Origin: Diaminobutyricimonas aerilata
GTDB taxonomy: Bacteria; Actinomycetota; Actinomycetes; Actinomycetales; Microbacteriaceae
Direction of reading: 5' to 3'
DNA: 64,000 bases
Assembly (NCBI RefSeq): GCF_002797715.1
Contig: NZ_PGFF01000001.1
Span: 2,813,304-2,877,303 of the forward strand
Under the pieces are notes generated by a model, which was given only the letters and a program-made list of their open reading frames with translations, was not told where the DNA came from and did no database searches. Shown one piece after another: positions 29,147-36,826 of this stretch (the stretch's first letter is position 1; each line of letters starts with the position of its first letter). A program made the translations under genes and the position numbers.

Positions 29147-30119
29147 CACGTCGACAGTCCGCACGCATCCGCTCGTCAAGGGCGAGGTGGGTCCGGGATG
29201 CGCCAAGGTCGATCCCATCGTCGTCGCCGACGGCGTGACCCGCACGTTCGGCGGCCTCACCGCCGTCGACGTTCAGCACGTCGAGATCCCGCGCAACGCC
29301 ATCACGGCGCTGATCGGACCGAACGGGGCCGGCAAGACGACCTTCTTCAACCTGCTCACCGGGTTCGACAAGCCCAACACCGGCTCGTGGAGCTTCGAGG
29401 GACACAGCCTCGCGGGTGTGCCCGCGTACCGGGTCGCCCGCCGCGGCATGGTGCGCACGTTCCAGCTCACCAAGTCGCTCGGTCGCCTCTCCGTGCTGCA
29501 GAACATGCTGCTCGGGGCGACCAAGCAGCCGGGCGAGAACATGTTCCGCGCGCTCGTGCGGCCGCTGTGGCGCAATCGCGAGCAGGAGATCACCGAGAAG
29601 GCCGACGATCTGCTCAAGCGCTTCAAGCTCGACACCAAGCGCGAGGACTACGCGGCGTCGCTCTCCGGCGGTCAGCGCAAGCTTCTCGAGATGGCACGGG
29701 CGCTCATGAGCGACCCGGTGCTCGTGATGCTCGACGAGCCGATGGCGGGTGTGAACCCTGCCCTCACGCAGTCGTTGCTCGGGCACATCAAGGACCTCAA
29801 GGCGCAAGGCATGAGCGTGCTCTTCGTCGAGCACGACATGCACATGGTGCGGCACATCTCCGACTGGGTGATCGTCATGGCGGAGGGCCGCGTCGTCGCG
29901 GAGGGTCCGCCCGAGACGGTCATGTCCGACCCCGCGGTGATCGACGCCTACCTCGGCGCACATCACGACACCGACCTCGGCGAGATGACCGGGGACGACC
30001 GCGCCGCGCTCGCCCAGGAGGCCGCCGCGGAGATCCCGGTCGACGTGTCGCCGACCCCCGTCTCCGACCCGACGCCCGTCTCCGACACGACGCCCGTCTC
30101 CGACAAGGAGGAGAAGTAA
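29139..30119 (+). CDS. livG: Branched-chain amino acid ABC ATPase LivG
   Basis: 326 residues, ABC ATPase with Walker A GPNGAGKTT, signature LSGGQRKLLEMARAL and Walker B LVMLDEP, followed by MAGVNPAL, the LivG form. A long C-terminal tail (about 275-326) holds acidic and Ala-rich residues and three near-identical PTPVSD units. ATG 29139 overlaps the livM stop region with GAAGGAG upstream. The tail is not part of the nucleotide-binding domain and its role is unknown. Confidence 0.95.
   Translation: MSDTSTVRTHPLVKGEVGPGCAKVDPIVVADGVTRTFGGLTAVDVQHVEIPRNAITALIGPNGAGKTTFFNLLTGFDKPNTGSWSFEGHSLAGVPAYRVARRGMVRTFQLTKSLGRLSVLQNMLLGATKQPGENMFRALVRPLWRNREQEITEKADDLLKRFKLDTKREDYAASLSGGQRKLLEMARALMSDPVLVMLDEPMAGVNPALTQSLLGHIKDLKAQGMSVLFVEHDMHMVRHISDWVIVMAEGRVVAEGPPETVMSDPAVIDAYLGAHHDTDLGEMTGDDRAALAQEAAAEIPVDVSPTPVSDPTPVSDTTPVSDKEEK
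30051..30104 (+). repeat. 18-bp in-frame tandem repeat in livG
   Basis: Three 18-bp units at 30051, 30069 and 30087, each encoding PTPVSD or TTPVSD. Confidence 0.9.
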
Positions 30120-30943
30120 TGGCTCAGGCCGTCGCATCCAGCACCGTCACGCGCACCGACGAACCGGTGCTGCGCACCGACGACCTCGTCGCCGGCTACC
30201 TGCCGGGGGTCAACATCCTCAACGGCTGCACCGTCGACGCCTACGACGGTGAGCTCATCGGCATCATCGGCCCGAACGGCGCCGGTAAGTCGACGCTGCT
30301 CAAGGCGATCTTCGGGCAGGTGAGGATCCGCGGAGGCGCGATCTGGCTGAAGGGCGAGGAGATCACGTCCCTCAAGGCCGACAAGCTCGTCGCCAAGGGC
30401 GTCGGCATGGTGCCGCAGAACAACAACGTGTTCCCGAGCCTCAGCATCGAGGAGAACCTCGAGATGGGCATCTTCCAGTCGCCGAAGAAGTTCGCCGAGC
30501 GGTTCGAGTTCGTCACGACGCTCTTTCCGGAACTCGAGAAGCGGCGCCGCCAGCGCGCCGGTTCGCTTTCGGGCGGTGAGCGTCAGATGGTGGCGATGAG
30601 CCGCGCGCTCATGATGGACCCATCGGTGTTGCTGCTCGACGAGCCGTCGGCCGGCCTCTCCCCCGTGCGTCAGGACGAGACGTTCCTGCGCGTGGCGGAG
30701 ATCAACCGCGCGGGCGTCACGGTCATCATGGTGGAACAGAACGCGCGCCGCTGCCTGCAGATCTGCCACCGGGCCTACGTGCTCGACCAGGGCAAGGACG
30801 CGTACACCGGCACCGGCCGCGAGCTGCTCAACGATCCGCGTGTCACCGAGCTCTACCTCGGCACCCTCGCCGCCGACGAGGACGCCAAGCGCAAGGGCCC
30901 CGCGACCGCCGAGCCGCCCACCGCATCCGGGTTCACCGCGTAG
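30119..30943 (+). CDS. livF: Branched-chain amino acid ABC ATPase LivF
   Basis: 274 residues. ABC ATPase with Walker A GPNGAGKST, the LivF-type Q-loop MVPQNNNVFPSLSIEENL, signature LSGGERQMVAMSRAL and Walker B LLLDEPSAGLSP. The ATG overlaps the livG stop by one base (TAATG). Last gene of the four-gene unit; two terminator hairpins follow. LivF and LivG form the ATPase pair of the importer. Confidence 0.95.
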   Translation: MAQAVASSTVTRTDEPVLRTDDLVAGYLPGVNILNGCTVDAYDGELIGIIGPNGAGKSTLLKAIFGQVRIRGGAIWLKGEEITSLKADKLVAKGVGMVPQNNNVFPSLSIEENLEMGIFQSPKKFAERFEFVTTLFPELEKRRRQRAGSLSGGERQMVAMSRALMMDPSVLLLDEPSAGLSPVRQDETFLRVAEINRAGVTVIMVEQNARRCLQICHRAYVLDQGKDAYTGTGRELLNDPRVTELYLGTLAADEDAKRKGPATAEPPTASGFTA

Positions 30944-30964
30944 CGGCCCACCGCATCCGGGTCA

Positions 30965-30994
30965 CGGCCCCGTCTCCCCGAGGAGGCGGGGCCG
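30965..30994 (+). terminator. Terminator 1 after livF
   Basis: Perfect CGGCCCCG/CGGGGCCG stem extended inside by one T-G pair and a further 4 bp around a CCGA loop, about 13 bp in all, 22 nt past the stop. Confidence 0.75.
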
Positions 30995-31011
30995 TTCCCG
31001 TCCCTCGGGCG

Positions 31012-31036
31012 GGCCCGTCTTCCCGGAAGACGGGCC
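31012..31036 (+). terminator. Terminator 2 after livF
   Basis: 10-bp stem GGCCCGTCTT/AAGACGGGCC with a 5-nt loop. It may back up the first hairpin. Confidence 0.7.
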
Positions 31037-31250
31037 GTTCCCGTCCCCGCGGTGCCCGCCCCGGCCGTCGGCATCCGCCGCCCGATCGGGGCGACGGATC
31101 CGGCCCGGCGGCGTCGCGCTACAGTTCCGCGGCGCCGCGCCGGAAACTCCTGGCGCGCGGACACGAGGCTGTAGCGCAACGGCCCCACGCCGGCGGGTAA
31201 CGACGTTTCCGGCGCACCACGTGCACCGACAGACCGGGCGTCGCCGGGCA
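31037..31250. other. Non-coding spacer with inverted repeats, no gene seen
   Basis: Between livF and livJ (together a gene-free stretch of nearly 490 nt). It contains GCGCTACAG (31116-31124) and its complement CTGTAGCGC (31169-31177), which enclose 44 nt, and CGCCGGAAAC/GTTTCCGGCG (31137-31146/31206-31215). No ORF in it looks like a gene. A small RNA or a worn mobile remnant is possible, but nothing decides. Confidence 0.4.
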
Positions 31251-31345
31251 CGCCGCAGCGGCCGCAAGTCGCCGCAGCGGCCGCAAGTCGCCTCAGAGGC
31301 CCGGCAACGCCTCAGTGGCCCGGCAACGCCTCAGGGGCCCGGCCG
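31251..31345. repeat. 19-bp tandem repeat array, five units
   Basis: Units at 31251, 31270, 31289, 31308 and 31327. The first two are CGCCGCAGCGGCCGCAAGT; the others share CGCCTCAGNGGCCCGGCAA. The array ends at the terminator of livJ. It is a direct repeat without spacers, so not CRISPR. Confidence 0.9.
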
Positions 31346-31360
31346 CGCCGGGAACGCCGA

Positions 31361-31388
31361 AGGGGCCCGGCGTCGCCGCCGGGCCCCT
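31361..31388 (-). terminator. Terminator of livJ
   Basis: 12-bp stem AGGGGCCCGGCG/CGCCGGGCCCCT with a TCGC loop. A second hairpin, ACGTGTC/GACACGT (31397-31403/31414-31420), precedes it on the minus strand. Confidence 0.75.
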
Positions 31389-31430
31389 CCGTGTCGACGT
31401 GTCACGCGAGCGCGACACGTGCGAGGTGGA

Positions 31431-32717
31431 TCACTCCTCGTTCAGGCTGCCGAACTCCGCGTTGAGCGGGGCGTACTTGTTGTCGGCACCGTACTGGTAG
31501 ATGCCGATGTACGCCTCGGTCGGGTCACCGTTCTCGTCGAACTCGATCGGGCCGGAGGCACCGTCGTAGTCGACGTCCTCACCGTCGCCGATCAGGGCGA
31601 GGCAGTCGGCGACCGTCTCGCACTTCTCGCCCTCGGCCGAGACCGACTGCATGTTCGCCTTGATGGCGTCCGCGTGGTCGTTGCCGGCCTGCGCGGCGGC
31701 GAGCGCCGCGACGACGACCGCGTCGTAGGACTCAGCCGCGTAGCTGAAGTCCTCGAGCGCGGGGTCGATCTCGAGCAGTCGCGCCTGGAAGTCCTCCGAG
31801 GCGAAGTTGCCCGGAAGGGTTCCCTTCGCGCCCTCGAGGGTGCCCGGCTGGAACTCGTACGTGTTCGAGAGGTTGCCGTCGACGAAGTAGACCTTGTCGC
31901 TCGGGAAGCCCTGCGTGTTCACGAGCTCGGGGATGATCGACGCCGTCTCCTCGAACGCGATCACGGCGATCGCGTCGGGGTCCTCGGCGAGGAGTTCGTC
32001 GACCTGGGTCGAGAACACCGTGTCACCCGGGTTGTAGGGCACGGATGCGGACACCTCGCCACCGGCGGATTCGATCGCCTGCTTGGCGTTCTCCTCCAGG
32101 CCGATGCCGTACGGGTCGTTGATGTAGATGATGCCGACGTTCTCGGCGCCGTCACCGACCATCAGGTTGCCGAGCACGCGGCCCTGCAGCACGTCGGACG
32201 GGGCGGTGCGCCAGTAGTAGTCCTCGTCGTCGTAGTCGGTGAAGTCCGGCGACGTGTTCGCCGGCGAGATCTGCACGACCCCGCCGTCGATCATCTGGTC
32301 GATGAACGTGAACGACACACCGGACGACGCGGCACCCACGGCGATGTCGACACCGGCGTCGACGAGCTCACCCGCCGACTGGGTCGCGATGTCGGTGGTC
32401 GTGTCGCCCGAGTCGCGCTCGGTCAGGGTGATGTCGAACTCGAAGCCGGCCGCCTCCAGGTCGGCGATGGCGAGCTTGACGCCGGCGACCTCGGGCGGGC
32501 CGAGGTAGGCCAGGTTGCCCGTTGCGGGCAGGATCGTGCCGACCGCGAAGGTGCCGTCACCTTCCGGGATGTCTGCCGACGGCTCTGCGCTCTCCTGGGG
32601 GGGAGTGCTCGCACACGAGGCGAGCAGCAGAAGTCCGGCACCGAGTGCCGCGAACTTCGCACCGCGAGAGACGAACTTCGAGCGTGCGGAGGGGGATCCT
32701 CCGGTGAATGCGCTCAT
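31431..32717 (-). CDS. livJ: Branched-chain amino acid type ABC substrate-binding lipoprotein LivJ
   Basis: 428 residues. Lipobox LASC (32-35) with lipid-anchored Cys35, then a Pro/Ser linker and a type I LivJ/Peripla_BP_6 fold beginning GTILPATGNLAYLGPPEVAGVKLAIADLE. The substrate need not be Leu/Ile/Val, since this fold also binds amides, urea and short acids. It lies convergent to livHMGF with its own promoter, rather than inside the operon, which is a common arrangement. A GAGGAG site precedes ATG 32717. Confidence 0.94.
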   Translation of the reverse strand: MSAFTGGSPSARSKFVSRGAKFAALGAGLLLLASCASTPPQESAEPSADIPEGDGTFAVGTILPATGNLAYLGPPEVAGVKLAIADLEAAGFEFDITLTERDSGDTTTDIATQSAGELVDAGVDIAVGAASSGVSFTFIDQMIDGGVVQISPANTSPDFTDYDDEDYYWRTAPSDVLQGRVLGNLMVGDGAENVGIIYINDPYGIGLEENAKQAIESAGGEVSASVPYNPGDTVFSTQVDELLAEDPDAIAVIAFEETASIIPELVNTQGFPSDKVYFVDGNLSNTYEFQPGTLEGAKGTLPGNFASEDFQARLLEIDPALEDFSYAAESYDAVVVAALAAAQAGNDHADAIKANMQSVSAEGEKCETVADCLALIGDGEDVDYDGASGPIEFDENGDPTEAYIGIYQYGADNKYAPLNAEFGSLNEE

Positions 32718-32777
32718 CGTGCTCCTCAAGTTGTGATTACAGATCTATCGCCCGCGGAGTCCGCGCGCGATTGCCTA

Positions 32778-32806
32778 AAGGTATTGGGCGTACCTGCCAT
32801 TCTCAA
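32778..32806 (-). promoter_or_regulatory. livJ promoter
   Basis: The minus strand reads TTGAGA, a 17-nt spacer, TACCTT. The transcript would start about 50 nt before ATG 32717. Confidence 0.6.
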
Positions 32807-32813
32807 TACGAGC

Positions 32814-32833
32814 GTGTTACAGCCGCGTAACAC
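32814..32833. promoter_or_regulatory. Palindrome GTGTTAC-N6-GTAACAC upstream of livJ
   Basis: Perfect 7-bp arms separated by 6 nt, lying just upstream of the -35 box, where activators bind. It matches the general GTNAC-N6-GNAAC plan of GlnR sites in Streptomyces. A GlnR-like role is inference. Confidence 0.5.
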
Positions 32834-32945
32834 GGTGCCAATCGTTACCTTCCGTGATTTTCGGACGCGTTCCGCGCGAATCCTGCCGGAATCCGTCGTC
32901 GCCGCTCCGGATCCCGTGCCGCGCCGGATTCCGTGCGAGAGAGGC

Positions 32946-33872
32946 TCAGGCCGGTTCGAGGGCACTCCGCCGCGGGCCGCGACCGGCGGTGAACATGTCG
33001 ATGGTGAGGATGAGCAGCGCCACCCACACGAGCCCGAAGCCGACCCAGCGTTCGAAGGGCATGTCCTCGTGCAGCGCGATCACGCCGAACAGGAACTGCA
33101 GCAGCGGAGCGAGGTACTGGGACAACCCGAGCACGGTGAGTTTCAGGCGTCGCGCGGCTGCGGCGAAGAACAGCAGCGGCACGGCGGTCACGACGCCGGC
33201 GCTGAGCATGAGGGCCGTGTGCCAGGCCGACACCGTGCCGGTGGTGAGACCGGTCGTCACGCCGATGACGATGAGAGCCGCGAGCGCGAGCGGACTGAGC
33301 CACATCGTCTCGATCGTGAGCCCGGTGATGGCGTCGACGCGGGGGCCGACCTGCTTCTTGACCAGGCCGTAGATGCCGAACGAGAAGGCGAGGATGAGCG
33401 CGATCCAGGGCACGCTGCCGTAGCCGATGGCGAGCACGAGGGCCGCCACCGCACTCAGGCCGATCGCGGTCCACTGCAGGGGACGCAGCCGCTCGCGCAG
33501 CAGGAAGACGCCCAGCAGCACGGTGACGATCGGGTTGAGGAAGTAGCCGAGCGCCGCCTCGACGACGTGGCCCGTCGTCGCGGCGAACACGTAGGTGAGC
33601 CAGTTGGTGAGGATGAGCACGCCGGCGAGGGCGAGCAGCAGCATCGAGCGGCGATCGCGCAGGGTGGCCGCGAAGGCGAGGCCGCTGCGGGTGATCGCGA
33701 TGAGCACGAAGCAGAAGACGAGTGAGAGCAGGATGCGCGCCGCGACGATCTCGACCGGTGACGCCGGCATGAGCGCGAGGAAGAAGACGGGGAGGATGCC
33801 CCACAACCCGTAGGCCCCGACCGCGAAGAGGAGGCCGGTGCCCTGCTTCTGGGGAGGGGGCGTCGAACTCAC
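32946..33872 (-). CDS. rarD: RarD family transporter (EamA/DMT superfamily)
   Basis: 308 residues, ten membrane segments in two EamA repeats. The start VSSTPPPQKQGTGLLFAVGAYGLWGILPVFFLAL and TNWLTYVFAATTGHVVEAALGYFLNP are RarD-specific. The exported substrate is unknown; related members are linked to chloramphenicol sensitivity or amino-acid/drug export. Start is GTG 33872, with TAGGCT 6 nt upstream, so the transcript is probably leaderless. It is a single gene facing groES. Confidence 0.92.
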   Translation of the reverse strand: MSSTPPPQKQGTGLLFAVGAYGLWGILPVFFLALMPASPVEIVAARILLSLVFCFVLIAITRSGLAFAATLRDRRSMLLLALAGVLILTNWLTYVFAATTGHVVEAALGYFLNPIVTVLLGVFLLRERLRPLQWTAIGLSAVAALVLAIGYGSVPWIALILAFSFGIYGLVKKQVGPRVDAITGLTIETMWLSPLALAALIVIGVTTGLTTGTVSAWHTALMLSAGVVTAVPLLFFAAAARRLKLTVLGLSQYLAPLLQFLFGVIALHEDMPFERWVGFGLVWVALLILTIDMFTAGRGPRRSALEPA

Positions 33873-33878
33873 CGATTC

Positions 33879-33884
33879 AGCCTA
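33879..33884 (-). promoter_or_regulatory. -10 box TAGGCT, leaderless start of rarD
   Basis: TAGGCT, 6 nt, GTG on the minus strand. Confidence 0.5.
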
Positions 33885-33914
33885 GACCTGCGGATGATGG
33901 CCCCCGGAACGGCG

Positions 33915-33947
33915 AAGGCCCCGATGGCGGGAAGCCATCGAGGCCTT
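33915..33947 (-). terminator. groES terminator
   Basis: 14-bp stem (33915-33928/33934-33947) with one mismatch and a 5-nt loop, 17 nt past the groES stop. Confidence 0.7.
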
Positions 33948-33964
33948 GGCGGTTTCGGCCGGGA

Positions 33965-34261
33965 TCAGCGGACGACGACCGCCAGCACGTCGCGAGCCGA
34001 GAGCACGAGGAACTCGTCGGCACCGAACTTGACCTCGGTTCCGCCGTACTTCGAGTAGAGCACGCGGTCGCCGACGGCGACGTCGAGCGGGACACGGTTG
34101 CCGTTGTCGTCGATGCGGCCGGGGCCGACGGCGACGACTTCGCCCTCCTGCGGCTTCTCCTTCGCGGTGTCAGGGATGACCAGGCCCGACGCAGTGGTCT
34201 GCTCGGCCTCGACCTGACGAATGACGATGCGATCCTCGAGCGGCTTGATGGACACCGACAC
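33965..34261 (-). CDS. groES: Co-chaperonin GroES (10 kDa)
   Basis: 98 residues, normal length, starting with GTG 34261 ([15 protein letters not shown]). The mobile loop [17 protein letters not shown] and the dome region are intact. GroES caps GroEL to enclose folding proteins. groEL does not follow it here, as in many Actinomycetota where groEL copies are elsewhere. Expression should be controlled by HrcA, because a CIRCE element overlaps the promoter. Confidence 0.97.
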   Translation of the reverse strand: MSVSIKPLEDRIVIRQVEAEQTTASGLVIPDTAKEKPQEGEVVAVGPGRIDDNGNRVPLDVAVGDRVLYSKYGGTEVKFGADEFLVLSARDVLAVVVR

Positions 34262-34293
34262 GGTTGACCTCTTCTTTCTGAGAAATCCGGGGT

Positions 34294-34319
34294 TGGCACA
34301 CTCCCTTCGGGAGTGCCAG
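34294..34319 (-). promoter_or_regulatory. Degenerate second CIRCE-like hairpin in groES leader
   Basis: TTGGCAC-AC-TCCC...GGGAGTGCCA, an imperfect inverted repeat built from the same GGCACTC/GAGTGCC arms as CIRCE, placed between the -10 box and the start codon. Confidence 0.5.
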
Positions 34320-34323
34320 ATCA

Positions 34324-34352
34324 AGTGTAGGGGTGGGCTAGCACTCGGTCAA
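34324..34352 (-). promoter_or_regulatory. groES promoter
   Basis: TTGACC, 17-nt spacer, TACACT on the minus strand. The -35 lies inside the CIRCE spacer. Confidence 0.65.
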
Positions 34353-34364
34353 TCCGAGTGCCAA
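34338..34364. promoter_or_regulatory. CIRCE operator (HrcA binding site)
   Basis: CTAGCACTC-N9-GAGTGCCAA, one or two changes from the consensus TTAGCACTC-N9-GAGTGCTAA. HrcA bound here would block the -35 box until heat stress. Confidence 0.9.
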
Positions 34365-34403
34365 TCGCACCCGGGCGGCGAGCGCCGATGGGAGGATGGC
34401 GGG

Positions 34404-35579
34404 ATGGATGTCGCCGAGCTGAGACACCTGCTCACCCCCGAGGGGCTGCGCCTGCTCGACGACCTGCCGCCCTACGACTCGCAGGGCGACGTGCTGCGCA
34501 TGGTCGCGGGCCTGCGCGCGCAGGGGCACTCCCCCGGGCTCGTCGCCGCCGTGCTCACCCAGGCACGGTTGCGGCGTCGGGCTCGCGCCAAGTTCGGCGA
34601 GTTCGCCGACCGGATGCTGTTCACCGAGGCCGGGCTCGAGCAGGCCACGCGGCTCAGCGTCGCGGCCGTGCACGCCGGCCGGTTCCAGGGCGCGGGCGTG
34701 CGCTGGGTGGCCGACCTCGGGTGCGGGATCGGCGCCGACGCGCTCGCCATCGCCGCCCTGGGGCTCGATGTGACCGCGGTCGAACGCGACGAGGTGACGG
34801 CCGCGATCGCGAGCTTCAATCTCGCCCCGTGGGGCAACGCTCGCGTCGAACAGGGCACCGCCGAGGAGGCCGCCCTCGACGGCGTCGGCGCGGTGTGGCT
34901 CGACCCGGCCCGGCGCGATGCCTCCCGCCGGCTCGACGACCCCGCCGACTGGTCGCCGTCGCTCGACTTCGCGTTCGGGCTCGCCGAACACCGGCCGATC
35001 GGCGTCAAGCTCGGCCCGGGCATCGACCGGGACCTGCTGCCGGCCGATGCCGAGACGCAGTGGGTGTCGGTCGACCGCGAGGTCGTCGAGGTCGTCGTCT
35101 GGACCGGCGCGCTCGCCCGCCCGGGCGTTCGTCGCGCCGCCCTCGTCATCGGCGACCACGGATCGGCCGAGCTCACCGCCGCGGCCGACGCCGAGGACGT
35201 CGATCCCGGTCCGCTCGGCACCTATCTCCACGAACCGGACGGCTCCGTCATCCGCGCGCGCCTCATCGGCGACCTCGCCCGTTCGCTCGGCGCGACGACG
35301 GTGCATCCGCAGATCGCCTACCTGACCGGCGACGCACCCGCGGAGTCCCCGTTCGCGCGTTCGTTCCGCATCCTGGCCGAACTGCCGCTCGACGAGCGCG
35401 CCCTGCGCCGCGAGCTCGCCGCCCGCCGCATCGGCACCGTCGAGATCAAGAAGCGCGGCGTCGACATCGACCCGGCGCAGTTCCGCAAACGGCTCGCTCC
35501 GAAGGGTCCCGAGTCGGCGACGCTCGTGCTCACCCGCGTCGGCGGGCGCCGTGTGGCGCTCCTGACCGAACGGGTGTGA
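34404..35579 (+). CDS. SAM-dependent methyltransferase with THUMP-like domain
   Basis: 391 residues. After a helical N-terminus (about 1-90) the class I Rossmann fold has motif I DLGCGIG at 104-110, an acidic residue VERDEVT after strand 2, and WLDPARR in the place of motif IV. The C-terminal part (about 300-391) with RIGTVEIKKRGVDIDPAQFRKRL is the THUMP-like domain. Substrate is unknown; the DPARR motif and THUMP-like tail suggest RNA. ATG 34404 has GGAGG 8 nt upstream. It is divergent from groES. Confidence 0.88.
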   Translation: MDVAELRHLLTPEGLRLLDDLPPYDSQGDVLRMVAGLRAQGHSPGLVAAVLTQARLRRRARAKFGEFADRMLFTEAGLEQATRLSVAAVHAGRFQGAGVRWVADLGCGIGADALAIAALGLDVTAVERDEVTAAIASFNLAPWGNARVEQGTAEEAALDGVGAVWLDPARRDASRRLDDPADWSPSLDFAFGLAEHRPIGVKLGPGIDRDLLPADAETQWVSVDREVVEVVVWTGALARPGVRRAALVIGDHGSAELTAAADAEDVDPGPLGTYLHEPDGSVIRARLIGDLARSLGATTVHPQIAYLTGDAPAESPFARSFRILAELPLDERALRRELAARRIGTVEIKKRGVDIDPAQFRKRLAPKGPESATLVLTRVGGRRVALLTERV

Positions 35580-35612
35580 GTGGATGCCGCCGGCGGCTCC
35601 GTGGCCGGACGA

Positions 35613-36185
35613 TCAGCGCTTGGCGGCGGCCTTCGCGGCGCGCTTCGTCTCGCGCACCTTCGCGAGCGACTCGGGGTCGACGATGTCGGCGACGGAGCGG
35701 TACGACCCCTCGTCGCCGTAGTTTCCGGCCGCCTCGCGCCAGCCGGCGCCGGTGAAGCCGTAGCGCTTGCCGAGCAGGGCGAGGAAGATCTTCGCCTTCT
35801 GCTCACCGAAGCCGGGCAGCGCCTTCAGTCGCTTGAGGACGGTCGCGCCGTCGGGATCGTCGCGGGTCCACAGCGCCGCGGCGTCGCCGTCCCACTCCTC
35901 GACGAGCGCAGCGCACAGCGCCTGGATGCGCCCGGCCATCGAACCGGGATAGCGGTGCACCGACGGCGGGGTGCGGCACAGCTCGACGAACTCGTCCGCG
36001 TCGGTGCGCGCGATGACCTGCGCGTCGAACGCACCGAGGCGCTGCCTGATCTTCGCCGGACCGGCGAAGGCGGTCTCCATCGCGACCTGCTGATCCAGCA
36101 GCATCCCGATCAGGAGGGCGAGCGGATCGGTCGACAGCAGCTCGTCGGCCTCCGGGTCGCCGGTGATGTGCAGCTCGTGCGACAT
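35613..36185 (-). CDS. HhH-GPD base-excision repair protein
   Basis: 190 residues with the HhH-GPD layout: helices with LIGMLLDQQVAMETAFAGP, then the helix-hairpin-helix region LKALPGFGEQKAKIFLALLGK, and a basic Ala/Lys tail. It is shorter than the standard glycosylases. ATG 36185 is chosen because the sequence becomes conserved at MSHELHITGDPEAD. The start lies 4 nt after the stop of the membrane-protein gene upstream. Lesion specificity is unknown. Confidence 0.85.
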   Translation of the reverse strand: MSHELHITGDPEADELLSTDPLALLIGMLLDQQVAMETAFAGPAKIRQRLGAFDAQVIARTDADEFVELCRTPPSVHRYPGSMAGRIQALCAALVEEWDGDAAALWTRDDPDGATVLKRLKALPGFGEQKAKIFLALLGKRYGFTGAGWREAAGNYGDEGSYRSVADIVDPESLAKVRETKRAAKAAAKR

Positions 36186-36189
36186 GGTG

Positions 36190-36765
36190 TCAGGAGCCGA
36201 GCGCGGCGACACCCTCGGTCGCGGCGACGCCGAGGGCCGGGATGAGGAACGCGAAGGGCAGGAACGCGAACATGGTCGCGAGCACGAGGAAGATGACGAA
36301 GATGCCGATCGCCGCGTAGCCGGTGATGAGGCCGGTCAACGCCATGCCGCGACCGGCGGGCTCGCGCTTGAGGGCGAGGTGGCCGAAGACGACGGCGAGG
36401 ATCGACGGGATGCCGAGGGTGAACCACGAGACGAAGAAGCCGGAGAGTCCGAGCACGAGGGCGGTGATGCTCATTCCCTTGGGCGGTCCGGCGTAGGCGG
36501 CCGGGTACGGCTGCTGCGCGTAGGGCTGTCCGTAGGGCTGCTGGCCGTAGGGCTGGGCGTACTGCTGCTGCGGGTCGTGCGGCTGCACCGGGTACTGCTG
36601 CTGCGCCGGGTACTCCTGCACGGGTGCCGCGTACTGCTGCACCGGGGGCGAGTACGGCGGCGGCACGGGCACGGTGGGTTCCTGTGCGGCGACCGCGGGC
36701 TCGCCGGTCGGCGGCGCGGTCGCCGCGGACGGCTGCTCGGATGCGGGGGTGGTGTTGTCGCTCAT
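36190..36765 (-). CDS. DUF4190 membrane protein with Pro/Gln/Tyr-rich tail
   Basis: 191 residues. The N-terminal 95 residues are low-complexity (Pro, Gln, Tyr, Ala: repeats such as QQPYGQPYAQQPYP). The C-terminal part has two to three membrane segments (about 98-190) with SITALVLGLSGFFVSWFTLGIPSILAVVFGHLALK, the DUF4190 core. Related proteins are membrane-bound and of unknown role. A paralogue lies just upstream, separated by a hairpin. Confidence 0.85.
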   Translation of the reverse strand: MSDNTTPASEQPSAATAPPTGEPAVAAQEPTVPVPPPYSPPVQQYAAPVQEYPAQQQYPVQPHDPQQQYAQPYGQQPYGQPYAQQPYPAAYAGPPKGMSITALVLGLSGFFVSWFTLGIPSILAVVFGHLALKREPAGRGMALTGLITGYAAIGIFVIFLVLATMFAFLPFAFLIPALGVAATEGVAALGS

Positions 36766-36781
36766 GTGGTCTCCCGAGACG

Positions 36782-36811
36782 ACTGTGGGCCCGCCGAAGC
36801 GAGCCCACAGT
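36782..36811 (-). terminator. Hairpin between the two membrane-protein genes
   Basis: 9-bp stem ACTGTGGGC/GCCCACAGT with a 12-nt loop, 16 nt past the stop of the upstream gene. Confidence 0.6.
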
Positions 36812-36826
36812 GCGTGATGGTTGCGC

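Noticed and set aside
30962-31267. Open frame of about 100 codons on the minus strand in the livF-livJ gap
   Set aside because: Covers terminators and repeats, is Arg/Pro/Gly-rich, and has no ribosome site.
31251-31345. Possible CRISPR array
   Set aside because: Units are 19 bp in direct contact with no spacers, and no cas gene is present.
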